Below the pieces are notes generated by a model. The model saw only the letters and a list, made by a program, of their open reading frames with translations, did no database searches and had not been told where the DNA came from. A stretch of DNA of 64,000 nucleotides from the NCBI RefSeq assembly GCF_001435845.1, contig NZ_CM003596.1, positions 1,612,001 to 1,676,000 of the forward strand, given 5' to 3'. A program made the position numbers and the translations under genes. Positions 34,865 to 44,278 of this stretch are shown in pieces. Numbering within the stretch: the stretch's first letter is position 1; each line of letters starts with the position of its first letter. The stretch comes from Psychrobacter sp. P11G3. Lineage in GTDB: Bacteria; Pseudomonadota; Gammaproteobacteria; Pseudomonadales; Moraxellaceae.

Positions 34865-36040
34865 TCAATTAGCCATCGCACTTTGCAGGATGGTGTAAGC
34901 CGCTTTGACCCTCTCTGCGTTGGGGTAGTTCTTATTTGCCAAAATGACAATACCAGATTTTTTTGCGGGAATATAAGCGATATATCCACCGAAACCATTG
35001 GTAGCGCCTGTCTTGTTCACCCATACATCGTTTAAAACAGGTGTCGGCTGATTGTTCGCTATGATGGGCTGTGGCTTGAGTACCACATCCGTTGAATTAC
35101 CTTCAAGCAGTGTGTCTAGCTGAGTGGGGAATGGATACATCTCCCACGCCAATCCCTGTGTAACAGTGCTCGCTTGATAGTATCCCTTTCTAGTGTTTTG
35201 CAATGACTGTTGAATATTTTTATCCAAAGGGATTAACCCCATGTTAGCCGCCATGTAATGGGTCATATCCGCGCTGGTTGATTTAATACCATAAGCTTCG
35301 GCGTCCAAAATCCCAGGGTTAACTCTTATCGGCTCTCCAGCAGCGTTATAACCAAACGCATAATCGTCCATTTTGTCGTTAGGAACATTGACAAAGGTAC
35401 TAGGCATATTGAGTAAGGGCAGTATTTTATCTTCCATCACCTGTGTGTAATCCGCGCCCATACTCAAGGCTGATATATGGCCGAATAGTCCTATACTGGC
35501 GTTAGAGTATAGACGTTTTGAGTTGATAGGGAAGGCAGGTTGCCACGACTTATAGTAGCGGAACAATTCCTTATTGTTTTTGACATCGTTAGGTACTTGA
35601 AGTGGTAGACCACCTGCCGAATAGGTGGCTAGGTTGATAAGCTTGGTGTTACCAATGGCGCTGTCTTGTAGATAAGGAATGTATTTATCAGCGGTATCCT
35701 CCAAGTCGAGTGTGCCATTGAGTTCGGAGTAACTGGCCAAAGTCGCGGCAAAGGTCTTACTGATAGAACCCAACTCAAAGATAGTGTTTTCTGAAACAGC
35801 CTTGCCAGATTGTTTGTCAGCCAAACCGTAGTTATAAAAAGACGACTTTCCATCGACAATAATACCAAATGCCATACCTGGAATATCATGTGCTTTCATT
35901 AGCGACTTGGCTTGTGCATCTACTGTGCTTTTCAGATGACTGTCGCTGTCTGCTGCTTGCACTTGTCCAGATATCAATAAGGCGGCAACGACAGCAGTCA
36001 GACCAACTCGGCTAAAAAGTGTTCGCACTGATTTTTTCAT
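34865..36040 (-). CDS. ampC: Class C beta-lactamase
   Basis: 391 residues with a signal peptide ending near QVQAAD. The serine beta-lactamase motifs are all present: SISK (Ser92-Lys95), YSN (178-180) and KTG (343-345). The class C assignment rests on the YSN tyrosine and overall length. The enzyme hydrolyses cephalosporins in the periplasm. No ampR-like regulator lies beside it, so expression is probably constitutive and chromosomal. A penicillin-binding-protein-like esterase is a less likely alternative. Confidence 0.93.
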   Translation of the reverse strand: MKKSVRTLFSRVGLTAVVAALLISGQVQAADSDSHLKSTVDAQAKSLMKAHDIPGMAFGIIVDGKSSFYNYGLADKQSGKAVSENTIFELGSISKTFAATLASYSELNGTLDLEDTADKYIPYLQDSAIGNTKLINLATYSAGGLPLQVPNDVKNNKELFRYYKSWQPAFPINSKRLYSNASIGLFGHISALSMGADYTQVMEDKILPLLNMPSTFVNVPNDKMDDYAFGYNAAGEPIRVNPGILDAEAYGIKSTSADMTHYMAANMGLIPLDKNIQQSLQNTRKGYYQASTVTQGLAWEMYPFPTQLDTLLEGNSTDVVLKPQPIIANNQPTPVLNDVWVNKTGATNGFGGYIAYIPAKKSGIVILANKNYPNAERVKAAYTILQSAMAN

Positions 36041-36498
36041 GATTATATTACTTGTCCGTTTTGTTAGAAGTAGCGGAGGTCTATTCCTTTACTATGAATG
36101 TTTAAACGTATTTATCTCTCATTTATTGAGGAATTGTCGTGTGCACGACAAACTTCTAAGCGCTGTTATAAAATTATAGTCTACAGGCAAAAGATGTCGT
36201 CAATGATAAACCTTAACTTATCACTAAATAAATTAATCAGGGATGAATGATGAATAGTAATCAAAATGCTTATGGTATTGTCTGCGCTGTTTTTTGGTTT
36301 GACAGCAACTTTCCTCATTTTTATTGTCATATTTAAAATGAGGACAAACCCTAATAGAAAACACGACTTTTGTCATTATCTTGTCATAACCGCATCGTAT
36401 TCTTTAGCTCACTATGAATGGTGGCTGCGTATGGCTGATGTCTTGACTTATTACATGGGTCATTGATAACAGTAGGCGCATCAATACAAGGTTTGTTT
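36041..36498. other. Intergenic region between ampC and the sensor kinase gene
   Basis: 458 bp, AT-rich, expected to hold the two divergent promoters. A 66-codon reading frame (36266-36466) with a hydrophobic stretch is possible but has no ribosome-binding site. No repeat or RNA gene is recognisable. Confidence 0.5.
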
Positions 36499-38856
36499 AT
36501 GAGTGTGACTAATCGGCTTGGTAGTATTTCCACGCGCATGCTGATTATTTTGGCATTGGCTTTTTCATTGATTATTCTGATGGTGTACTGGGTTATTGAA
36601 ACCCAAGCGAAGCCGCGCCTACTAGAGATGACTTCAGAAACAGTGGTTGAAACGGGTAATGAAGCAATCAATAGCATTATGGCGAGTATCAGCCATGTCG
36701 ATGGATTGGCAAAGGCGACCAGTACGATGGCTGGTGGCTTGCCAAAAGAAGACGTTCTTTATAAAGAAACCTTTGGCAATCTCATGCAGCAGACGGACCT
36801 GCGAATCGTGGGCGGAGGTGTATGGTTTGACCCCAATATGTATGAGCAAGGTCGAGAGCGTCAGTCGTTTGTGTGGGCGCGTGATGAGGCAGGCAACATG
36901 CAACCATCAGAACGTTATAATCAAGTGAGCCAAACGCCCAATCCTTATTATCGAGATTGGTGGTACATTCCAGCGATGTATGCGCGTCATGATCACTGTG
37001 TCTGGAGCCGTGCGTATGTGGATCCTGTGAGCAATCAGCCGATGATGACGTGTGCAAAGTCATTATATGACAGTCGTAACCAAGCTTTTGATGGCGTGGT
37101 GAGTTTTAATTTGTTATTGGATAATCTCGATGATGCCATGAAAAAATGGCAAGATAAGGTAGGTGGCTACGTCTTTTTGGTAGACCTGGACAATCGGTTT
37201 TTGACCTTTCCTGATCAGTCGATGGTCACTCAAGTGACGGAAGATAATCCTCAGGGCGAAATGGTAACCGCACATCAATTGGCCAAGAAAAACCCTAGCT
37301 TTGCACCTATTGCTGATCGCCTAGATAGTATCAATCGCACACTGATCGATGAAGCGACTGCCAAAGATGAAGGCCGTTTCACGCTCGCCGCCCGTAGTAT
37401 TTTGAGCACGACCAATTTGGACAAAATCAGCGAACAAGAATCCCAATTACTCTCCGCATTATTGCTGTTGAACATCGATCAGACGTTTAACTTAGTCGGC
37501 AGTCATTTGGTCTATACCATCGCTGTGCCCAATGATTTTGTGTTGCAGCAGTCTGCCACCGCTTTTGTGTTTCGTATGCCATTTACGTATTGGAAGATGG
37601 TCATCGTTAAGCCTGATAATGACATGATGAGTGTGGCAAATGCACTGTCAAACCAGCTGATTCAAGCCATGCTATTGGGGTTTATTCCGATTTTATTACT
37701 GACTGCATGGGTGTTTCGTCGCTACTTTACGCGTCCATTGAAGCACATGGCAATGGCCGTGGCTGATATGGGCACATTGATTGAGCAAAAACAATATCAA
37801 AAATTAAGCGTGAATAAATTGCCACACTCAAATGTCAGTGAAATCCAAGTCATCAGCGAGCAGACCAATCAACTGATTGATCGTGTCGTCGAAAACGAAG
37901 GCGCGCTTGCTGAAATAAATGTCCATCTAGAGAGCCAAGTGACCGCCCGTACGAAAGATTTGCAGCAAGCCATGGACGAATTAAAAGCCTCACAAGTGCA
38001 TCTGGTACGCTCCGAAAAAATGGCCACACTCGGTCAGATGGTGGCAGGCGTGGCGCACGAGGTCAATACGCCTCTTGGCTATGTGCGTAGCAATATGGAG
38101 CTGGTCGGTGATAACCTCATGCGTTTTGATGAGCTGATACAGCATACCGATCAATTATTGCATGCGTTAAAAGAACCAGAGGCTGACCAAGCACAAGTGA
38201 CTCAATTGATAGAGGAGACCTTGCAGTGTTGCGAGGCAATTAAAGAAGATGAAGTCAGTGAGGATTTGACAGATTTGATCAAAGACGGCCTGTATGGCGT
38301 CGATCAGATTGCGGAGTTGGTCGTGAGTTTGCGTGATTTCTCTCGAATTGACGAATCCAAGGTAAAAGAGGTCGATATCAATGACTGTATCAACACGTCT
38401 TTGGTGATGGCACGTAATAATCTAAAAACTCTAGATGTCAGCACCAGTCTGGCTGAGCTACCATTGATTCAATGCAATCCTTCGCAAATCAACCAAGTAT
38501 TACTCAATCTATTTAATAATGCCGCCCAAGCCATGCCAATGGATTATAAAGGGACATTACAGATCCTCTCGTCTGTTGATGAGTCGCGACAATACGTGGC
38601 AATTAGCATTACAGATAATGGTGTTGGTATCAAAGAGAGTATTTTAACGCAGATCTTTGAGCCTTTTTTTACCACCAAAAAAGCCGGTGATGGCACAGGG
38701 TTGGGATTGGCTATCACAGCACAAATTATCGAACAACATAGCGGTCGCATCGAGGTCAGCTCAATCGTTGGCACTGGAACGACGTTTACCATCCTGCTGC
38801 CGATACAGTCTATCGCTCATAAAACCGAATCTTCACAGGCCTTATTTGAAAGTTGA
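36499..38856 (+). CDS. Cache-type sensor histidine kinase
   Basis: 785 residues. TM1 is at about 14-33; a large periplasmic region follows with dCache-like motifs (GGGVWFDPNMYEQG, YYRDWWYIPAMYA, VWSRAYVDPVSNQPMMT). TM2 is at about 388-408, then HAMP and a coiled coil (about 455-505). HisKA contains His520 (VAGVAHEVNTPLGYVRSN). The ATPase domain ends with FFTTKKAGDGTGLGLAI. The start ATG follows AAGG; a TTG 36 nt upstream was rejected. It is followed 33 bp later by a tandem-receiver response regulator, its likely partner. The ligand is unknown. Confidence 0.9.
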   Translation: MSVTNRLGSISTRMLIILALAFSLIILMVYWVIETQAKPRLLEMTSETVVETGNEAINSIMASISHVDGLAKATSTMAGGLPKEDVLYKETFGNLMQQTDLRIVGGGVWFDPNMYEQGRERQSFVWARDEAGNMQPSERYNQVSQTPNPYYRDWWYIPAMYARHDHCVWSRAYVDPVSNQPMMTCAKSLYDSRNQAFDGVVSFNLLLDNLDDAMKKWQDKVGGYVFLVDLDNRFLTFPDQSMVTQVTEDNPQGEMVTAHQLAKKNPSFAPIADRLDSINRTLIDEATAKDEGRFTLAARSILSTTNLDKISEQESQLLSALLLLNIDQTFNLVGSHLVYTIAVPNDFVLQQSATAFVFRMPFTYWKMVIVKPDNDMMSVANALSNQLIQAMLLGFIPILLLTAWVFRRYFTRPLKHMAMAVADMGTLIEQKQYQKLSVNKLPHSNVSEIQVISEQTNQLIDRVVENEGALAEINVHLESQVTARTKDLQQAMDELKASQVHLVRSEKMATLGQMVAGVAHEVNTPLGYVRSNMELVGDNLMRFDELIQHTDQLLHALKEPEADQAQVTQLIEETLQCCEAIKEDEVSEDLTDLIKDGLYGVDQIAELVVSLRDFSRIDESKVKEVDINDCINTSLVMARNNLKTLDVSTSLAELPLIQCNPSQINQVLLNLFNNAAQAMPMDYKGTLQILSSVDESRQYVAISITDNGVGIKESILTQIFEPFFTTKKAGDGTGLGLAITAQIIEQHSGRIEVSSIVGTGTTFTILLPIQSIAHKTESSQALFES

Positions 38857-38889
38857 GAGACTTCCAACTACTTATTTAAAGAGAGCCTC

Positions 38890-39828
38890 ATGCAAAAACC
38901 AAAAATTGCCTTTATCGATGATGAACCACGCATTTTACGCAGTTTAAAAATGCACTTCCGACAGTCACACGATGTGTTTATCACCACCGATGCCATTGAG
39001 CTGATGGAATATATCAGCGCGAATGAGGTACAAGTGGTCGTCAGCGATCAACGCATGCCAGATAAGCAAGGTACAGAAGTGTTGCGTGATATCAAGGCGG
39101 CATCCCCGAATACTATTCGTATCTTATTGACGGGGTATGCAGATCTGAATGCAGTGATTGATTCTGTGAATGAAGGCGAGATTTATCGCTATATCACAAA
39201 GCCTTGGCAGAATGATGAACTCAAAAAAACCGTTAATAAAGCCACAGAGATTGCTCAAAAAACCCAAGAAATCACCCAAAATGTCACTGAAAATCATGAT
39301 ACTCAAAACCGTATTCATGCCAGCATTGATAGCAAGCGTAGTATATTGGTGTTAGATGATGATGAGAGTGTCTATCAGCAAATAAAAAGTCATTTTAAGA
39401 GTGCTTATACCGTGAGCTGGGCAAGCAATATTGAGCAGGCTGCAAGCTTATTACAAAAAAAACGCTTTGGCGTCACTATTACGGATTCGACGCTCAATAA
39501 AGAAAATATCACTCCCATTGTTTATGCGCTAAAAAATATCCAGCCTGATCTGATGGTGCTCATGTTGACCGAGTTCAAAGATGCACATATGGTGATTGAT
39601 TTGATTAATAAAGGTCAGGTATATCGCTGCCTACCACGACCGACCAATTTTTCTATGATGAGTATCAGTCTTGATCGCGCGTTTGATCATCACGAAAGAT
39701 TGGTACAGCAGCCGATATTGGCAGCTCGCCATCATGTTGAAGCAGTGCCGGAACCAGAGACGTTGAACTTTTCTGACAAAATAAACCGTTTTTTTGCCAA
39801 ATTTAGAGGTTGGCGTATTGGAAGGTGA
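38890..39828 (+). CDS. Response regulator with two receiver domains and no output domain
   Basis: 312 residues. The first receiver (about 5-120) has DDE, phospho-acceptor Asp53 (VSDQRMPD) and Lys104 (ITKPW), with an RpfG-like appearance. The second (about 151-265) has LDDDES and Asp199 (ITDSTLN), but the conserved lysine is Arg250 (LPRP). The C-terminal 45 residues do not form a known output domain. It probably acts by protein-protein contact or as a phosphate sink for the upstream Cache kinase. Confidence 0.88.
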   Translation: MQKPKIAFIDDEPRILRSLKMHFRQSHDVFITTDAIELMEYISANEVQVVVSDQRMPDKQGTEVLRDIKAASPNTIRILLTGYADLNAVIDSVNEGEIYRYITKPWQNDELKKTVNKATEIAQKTQEITQNVTENHDTQNRIHASIDSKRSILVLDDDESVYQQIKSHFKSAYTVSWASNIEQAASLLQKKRFGVTITDSTLNKENITPIVYALKNIQPDLMVLMLTEFKDAHMVIDLINKGQVYRCLPRPTNFSMMSISLDRAFDHHERLVQQPILAARHHVEAVPEPETLNFSDKINRFFAKFRGWRIGR

Positions 39829-39858
39829 CGTCAATCCAACATAAAAGTGATACATGCG

Positions 39859-39936
39859 ATGATCATCTTGCTACTGGTTATAAGCTTTCTCATTGGCTGC
39901 ACAATATTTACCCCAGTAGAACCGTATGCACTTTAG
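39859..39936 (+). CDS. Possible 25-residue lipoprotein-like peptide
   Basis: The reading frame encodes a hydrophobic stretch followed by a lipobox-like FLIGC and a short tail TIFTPVEPYAL. This is the shape of a tiny secreted lipoprotein, but no good ribosome-binding site is visible and the length is at the limit of chance. Confidence 0.3.
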   Translation: MIILLLVISFLIGCTIFTPVEPYAL

Positions 39937-39974
39937 GAGGAATCGACTGTATTTTGTTTAAGGTCGAACGCTAT

Positions 39975-40465
39975 TTAAGCCAAAAAATTTTGCACGCAGT
40001 TGATTAAATACTCTTTTACGGCATTGAACAGTGGGTCAATCAATCGTCGTTCAGGACAGATCAAATATAGTGGATAGGGGGCAACTTGCCAGCCCCCTAG
40101 TTTGGCTTCAATATGCCGTTCTTCTTTTATATCAGAACTAATGTCCAAACGAGATTTTAGTGCAACACCATGTCCCATTATTGTCCAACGCCTGACCACG
40201 TCACCATCTTTTGCCCGATACAGCGACGCTCACTTGTTTGCCCGAGCCTTCAAACGTCCATTGGCTAAAATATTTGTCATTGTGTTCCAGACACAGCCAA
40301 TTGTGTTCAGCCAACGCTGGCGGTGTCTTAGGTTCACCAAACTTCTCTAAGTACGTAGGCATTGTCCAAGATGCCCAGTGCATCCTTACAGTGCTGCCAA
40401 AACTGCTCACCCTTGTTAGTAAGGCGGAGCTTGCGCATCAAGCGGATGAACAATTTATCCTATTG
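39975..40465 (-). pseudogene. Decayed LysR family regulator
   Basis: Fragments match the intact LysR at 50725-51639. The order is an HTH-end segment (RKLRLTNKGEQ ... ALGILDNAY), then directly a C-terminal-half segment (YLEKFGEP ... QWTFEGSGKQ), then after a frameshift near 40207 the C-terminus (KDGDVVRRW, YPLYLICPERRLIDP). About 85 codons of the effector domain are deleted at the junction, and the N-terminal helix-turn-helix is lost beyond an in-frame stop. It lies divergently beside an SDR gene that it may once have regulated. Confidence 0.85.
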
Positions 40466-40745
40466 AGATACGCTGATGGAGGGCAGCCCTAGTTTGAAAA
40501 ATATCAGACTAAATAGGGTGGTTGGGTTGACGGTTTTATTGTCTCAAACATAACAAACAATCGCTTAGATAACAGTCTAAATAACTCCTTAAATATAACT
40601 CACTTTCAAAATTATATTGAAAGTGTTTTAGGTGATGGCTACTGTTTGACCCACAACACTTTCATTACAATGGGCGCTATCACGATGGATAAAATAGAAC
40701 AGGTATCCAAAACTGAAACAATAATTCAAACAATAAGGGCGATTT

Positions 40746-41609
40746 ATGACTCTGAATACAACTAAAACAATTTTAATCACTGGCAGCACAGATGGCATTG
40801 GCAAATTGGCAGCGTTAAAACTGGCAGAAGCTGGGCACCAAGTGTATTTACATGGCCGCGATGCTGACAAACTTGCTAGCGTCATTGCAGAAGTTCAAGC
40901 AGTCGCGACAGGCGCAGCAGTAGATAATATTGATGGGTTTGTGGCTGATTTTTCTGATTTAACGGATGTGCTAAAGATGGCAGCAGACGTCAATGAAAAA
41001 CTGCCAAAGCTTGATGTACTCATAAATAACGCAGGGATTTATACTACGGCATCAGCATTGACTAAAGACGGTTTGGATGTACGTTTCGTAGTCAATTATC
41101 TAGCGCCTTATGAGCTGACCAATGCTTTATTACCTTTGCTAAAGCAGTCTGATAAAGCGCGTATCGTGAACTTAAGCTCAGCTGCGCAAGCGTCAATATC
41201 TTATCAAGCACTTGCAGGCCAGACCCGCCTCGATGATAAGGATGCTTATGCCCAAAGTAAGCTAGCACTCACGATGTGGAGTATGGCATTAGCTGACACC
41301 GTCGCTAGCAACGATATCAATGTCATCGCCGTCAACCCAGGTTCGCTACTGAACACAAAAATGGCTAACGAAGCGTATGGTCAGCATTGGTCATCAGCAG
41401 GCAAGGGCGCAAATATCCTAACGGAGTTGGCCATCTCGGATGAGTTCGCTAACGATACTGGTAAATACTTTGATAACGATATAAAAGATGGCGTACATGG
41501 CGATGCAAGAGGGATGTTTGGTCGACCACATGCTGATGCTTTAAACCAAGCAGCCATTGCAGAGCTTGAGCAGCAGACTCAGACAGTATTGCAGTCAATT
41601 TTTGCATAA
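40746..41609 (+). CDS. SDR family NAD(P)-dependent oxidoreductase
   Basis: 287-residue short-chain dehydrogenase. The cofactor motif TGSTDGIG is at 12-19, NNAG at 94-97, and the catalytic Tyr168/Lys172 in YAQSK, with the serine in VNLSSAAQ. It resembles the retinol dehydrogenase/WW-domain oxidoreductase-like SDRs. The substrate is unknown. The next gene, a medium-chain reductase, starts 117 bp later on the same strand, and the neighbouring LysR pseudogene suggests its regulation has been lost. Confidence 0.9.
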   Translation: MTLNTTKTILITGSTDGIGKLAALKLAEAGHQVYLHGRDADKLASVIAEVQAVATGAAVDNIDGFVADFSDLTDVLKMAADVNEKLPKLDVLINNAGIYTTASALTKDGLDVRFVVNYLAPYELTNALLPLLKQSDKARIVNLSSAAQASISYQALAGQTRLDDKDAYAQSKLALTMWSMALADTVASNDINVIAVNPGSLLNTKMANEAYGQHWSSAGKGANILTELAISDEFANDTGKYFDNDIKDGVHGDARGMFGRPHADALNQAAIAELEQQTQTVLQSIFA

Positions 41610-41726
41610 GATGCATAAGATTTATATTTTGCGGCATCAATAAATTTCGAACAATTAAACCATTACTAACTATATTTTCAAATTTCATTTTTAAAAAATT
41701 TCTCATTGAAAACAGGACGCAGTATT

Positions 41727-42785
41727 ATGCAAACTATTAAAGCCATTGGTTATCAAAATAATCTACCTATTGATAATGAACAATCGCTACAAGACATCAC
41801 CCTTGATAAGCCAATTGCTTCAGGCCGCGATATTCTCGTAGAAGTAAAAGCCATATCAGTCAATCCAGTAGATTACAAAATCCGTGAAGGGCGTCCTGCC
41901 GCAGAAGGTGAGTATGCTGTTATTGGTTGGGATGCTGCTGGTACTGTGACGGCTGTCGGTGAAGACGTCAGTTTATTCTCAGTAGGCGACAACGTCTATT
42001 ATGCTGGAGATTTGACCCGTTCAGGCAGCAATGCTGAATATCAGTTGGTCGATGAGCGTATCGTTGGACACATGCCAGCCTCTTTGTCTTTCGCTGAGGC
42101 AGCGGCATTACCACTCACGACGATTACAGCTTGGGAGATGTTATTTGACCGTTTACAAGTGCCTGTCTCTGATAGCGCAGCGAATGACAGCGATAGTAGC
42201 GAGGATGCTAATAACGTCTCAGTATTGGTCATTGGCGCAGCGGGCGGTGTTGGATCTATCTTAACTCAGTTATTAAAGACAAGAACGTCTGCCACGATTA
42301 TTGGTACGGCTTCGAGAGATGAGAGCGTGCAGTGGCTCAAAGATTTGGGTGCTGATCATGTTATCAATCACCGCAACCCATTGTCTGATGAACTACAAAA
42401 AACAGGTATTGCTGAAGTAGATTACGTGGTGAGTCTCAATAACACTGAAGATCATTATGAAGAAATCATTAAATGCTTAAAGCCGCAGGGTAAGCTTGGA
42501 CTGATTGATGATCCAAAATCACTAGATGCCAACCCTCTTAAAACCAAAAGCTTAAGCCTGCATTGGGAGTTTATGTTTGCACGCTCAATGTTCAATACGC
42601 CAGACATGATTGAACAGCATCATTTATTAAATGCAGTGGCAAAATTGATTGATGCAGGCGAGATCAAAACCACGGTCGCTCACAATCTTGGGGCTATCAC
42701 CGCTGAACATCTACGTAGTGCGCACCAAATGCTAGAAAAACAGCAAGCGCATGGCAAGATTGTATTAGAAGGCTGGTCTGCATAA
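41727..42785 (+). CDS. Medium-chain (zinc-type) alcohol dehydrogenase / quinone oxidoreductase family protein
   Basis: 352 residues: an N-terminal GroES-like domain (SVNPVDYKIREGRPA, VIGWDAAGTVTAVGEDV) and a Rossmann domain (VLVIGAAGGVGSILTQLL). Zinc-binding cysteines are not evident, so it belongs to the zinc-free quinone-oxidoreductase branch despite the usual 'zinc-binding' family name. It likely reduces enones or quinones with NADPH. A CAGGA ribosome-binding site precedes this ATG; a TTG 21 nt upstream is less likely. Confidence 0.9.
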   Translation: MQTIKAIGYQNNLPIDNEQSLQDITLDKPIASGRDILVEVKAISVNPVDYKIREGRPAAEGEYAVIGWDAAGTVTAVGEDVSLFSVGDNVYYAGDLTRSGSNAEYQLVDERIVGHMPASLSFAEAAALPLTTITAWEMLFDRLQVPVSDSAANDSDSSEDANNVSVLVIGAAGGVGSILTQLLKTRTSATIIGTASRDESVQWLKDLGADHVINHRNPLSDELQKTGIAEVDYVVSLNNTEDHYEEIIKCLKPQGKLGLIDDPKSLDANPLKTKSLSLHWEFMFARSMFNTPDMIEQHHLLNAVAKLIDAGEIKTTVAHNLGAITAEHLRSAHQMLEKQQAHGKIVLEGWSA

Positions 42786-42917
42786 CGCCATTTAGATTAA
42801 AAGTTAACAAGGTTTCGGAACACTTTAGGCTGAAGCACAGTACAGCCGTAAAAAGTTGAGTCTTTTAAATAAAGTGGTCTGATATCTAGCTCTAATGGCT
42901 TATAAACCGCTACTACA

Positions 42918-43391
42918 TTAAATACTCACTCCATCATTACCGATCCATTTGGGACCTATTTCAACCTCAATATCACGTGCGGTAACGGCCTCAGCGCACT
43001 TGGAGCATACTGTCACCGGATGCATAATGTGACCACATGCCTTGTGTCTATGCAACAGTGGCGCCCCGCGTTCATCAGCCATGTATTTATCACCCCAACT
43101 GACTAATGCCAGTACGACAGAGTGCAAATCTAATCCACACTCTGTCAGTCTATATTCCTCACGTAGCGGCCGCTGCTGATAGGCGACTTTTTTTAAAATA
43201 TCGTATTCAACCAGCTTGCGAAGACGGTTAGATAGGACATGGCGTGTAATGCCCAAGCGTTGCTCAAATACGTCGAATCGCCTGACTCCCAAAAAACAAT
43301 CACGTAAAATCATGAGCGTCCAACGATCACCAATGACTGCTAAAGTGCGAGCCACCGAGCAAGACTGTTGGTTCAGTTCATCCCAGCGCAT
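42918..43391 (-). CDS. HxlR family transcriptional regulator with C-terminal Cys-rich segment
   Basis: 157 residues. The HxlR winged helix is clear: CSVARTLAVIGDRWTLMILRD, then RFDVFEQRLGITRHVLSNRL and REEYRLTECG. The C-terminus has HKACGHIMHPVTVCSKC, a possible zinc-binding motif found in a subset of HxlR proteins. Cys12 near the N-terminus could be a redox or aldehyde sensor, as in other HxlR members. It is divergent from an SDR-isomerase pair and most likely controls it. Confidence 0.9.
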   Translation of the reverse strand: MRWDELNQQSCSVARTLAVIGDRWTLMILRDCFLGVRRFDVFEQRLGITRHVLSNRLRKLVEYDILKKVAYQQRPLREEYRLTECGLDLHSVVLALVSWGDKYMADERGAPLLHRHKACGHIMHPVTVCSKCAEAVTARDIEVEIGPKWIGNDGVSI

Positions 43392-43426
43392 AGGTTATCT
43401 CCTTTATCGTTAAGTCATAGGTTAGC

Positions 43427-43455
43427 TTGACAGGGTCCAAAAATAAAGATATGTT
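43427..43455 (+). promoter_or_regulatory. Sigma-70 promoter of the SDR/isomerase operon
   Basis: A perfect -35 box TTGACA (43427-43432), a 17-bp spacer and TATGTT as -10 (43450-43455). A GTTC-N7-GAAC inverted repeat just downstream (43461-43475) may be the HxlR operator. Confidence 0.7.
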
Positions 43456-43493
43456 TTTGTTAGTTCTAAAAAGGAACCTATAAGGAAATAGAC

Positions 43494-44222
43494 ATGAACA
43501 GAGCACCCGTAGCAGTTGTAATCGGCGCAGGAGATGCCACTGGCAGTGCTGTTGCCAAACGTTTTGCGCGAGAAGGTTTTACTTTGTGCGTGACCAGAAG
43601 GACTGTTGAGAAGCTAGAGGCATTAGTCAGTGATATCGAAGCGGCTGGAGGAGTGGTCAAGCCATTTGGTTGTGATGCGCGTGTAGAGCAAGAGATGGTT
43701 GAGCTGTTTGCTCATATTGAAAAAGACATTGGACCGATTGAAGTAGTGGTGTTTAACATCGGGGCAAACGTTCATTTCTCCATCTTAGATACGACAGAAA
43801 GGGTCTATCGAAAAGTGTGGGAGATGGGTGCCTTGGCTGGATTTTTGACAGGTAGAGAAGCGGCAAAAGTCATGATTCCACGAGAGAGGGGGACAATTAT
43901 TTTTACGGGTGCAACAGCGTCTGTACGCGGTAGTAAAGGTTTTTCGGCTTTTGCTAGCGCTAAGTTTGCTCTGCGGGCATTGGCACAAAGCATGGCACGC
44001 GAGTTGGGGCCAAAAGGCATACATGTCGCACACCCTATCATTGACGGTGCCATTGACACTGACTTTATTCGTGACAACTTTCCCGAGCGCTATGAGCTCA
44101 AAGACCAAGACGGTATTTTAAATCCAGAACATATCGCTGAGCAGTATTGGCAGTTGCATTGTCAGCCAAGAGATAGCTGGACACATGAGCTGGATTTACG
44201 CCCATGGATGGAAACTTTTTAA
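43494..44222 (+). CDS. SDR family protein with Tyr-to-Phe change at the catalytic position
   Basis: 242 residues. The cofactor motif is VIGAGDATGSA (9-19) instead of TGxxxGxG, and NIGAN replaces NNAG. The active-site YxxxK reads FASAK (Phe153, Lys157) with Ser143 upstream, so the proton-donating tyrosine is missing. The remainder (ALRALAQSMARELGPKGIHV) is a typical SDR. It may have altered or no dehydrogenase activity. It is followed 56 bp later by a DsbA-fold isomerase and is divergent from an HxlR regulator. Confidence 0.88.
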   Translation: MNRAPVAVVIGAGDATGSAVAKRFAREGFTLCVTRRTVEKLEALVSDIEAAGGVVKPFGCDARVEQEMVELFAHIEKDIGPIEVVVFNIGANVHFSILDTTERVYRKVWEMGALAGFLTGREAAKVMIPRERGTIIFTGATASVRGSKGFSAFASAKFALRALAQSMARELGPKGIHVAHPIIDGAIDTDFIRDNFPERYELKDQDGILNPEHIAEQYWQLHCQPRDSWTHELDLRPWMETF

Positions 44223-44278
44223 TCCTATCTGGTTAATAACCGTCAAGATTCTTAATATATATTGCAAGGAATGCAAAG

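Noticed and set aside
34865..36040. Recently transferred resistance gene for the class C beta-lactamase
   Set aside because: No integron, IS or composition change surrounds it; it looks like a resident chromosomal gene.
36266..36466. 66-codon frame with a hydrophobic N-terminus upstream of the Cache kinase gene
   Set aside because: No ribosome-binding site, no family resemblance, and it covers the likely promoter region.
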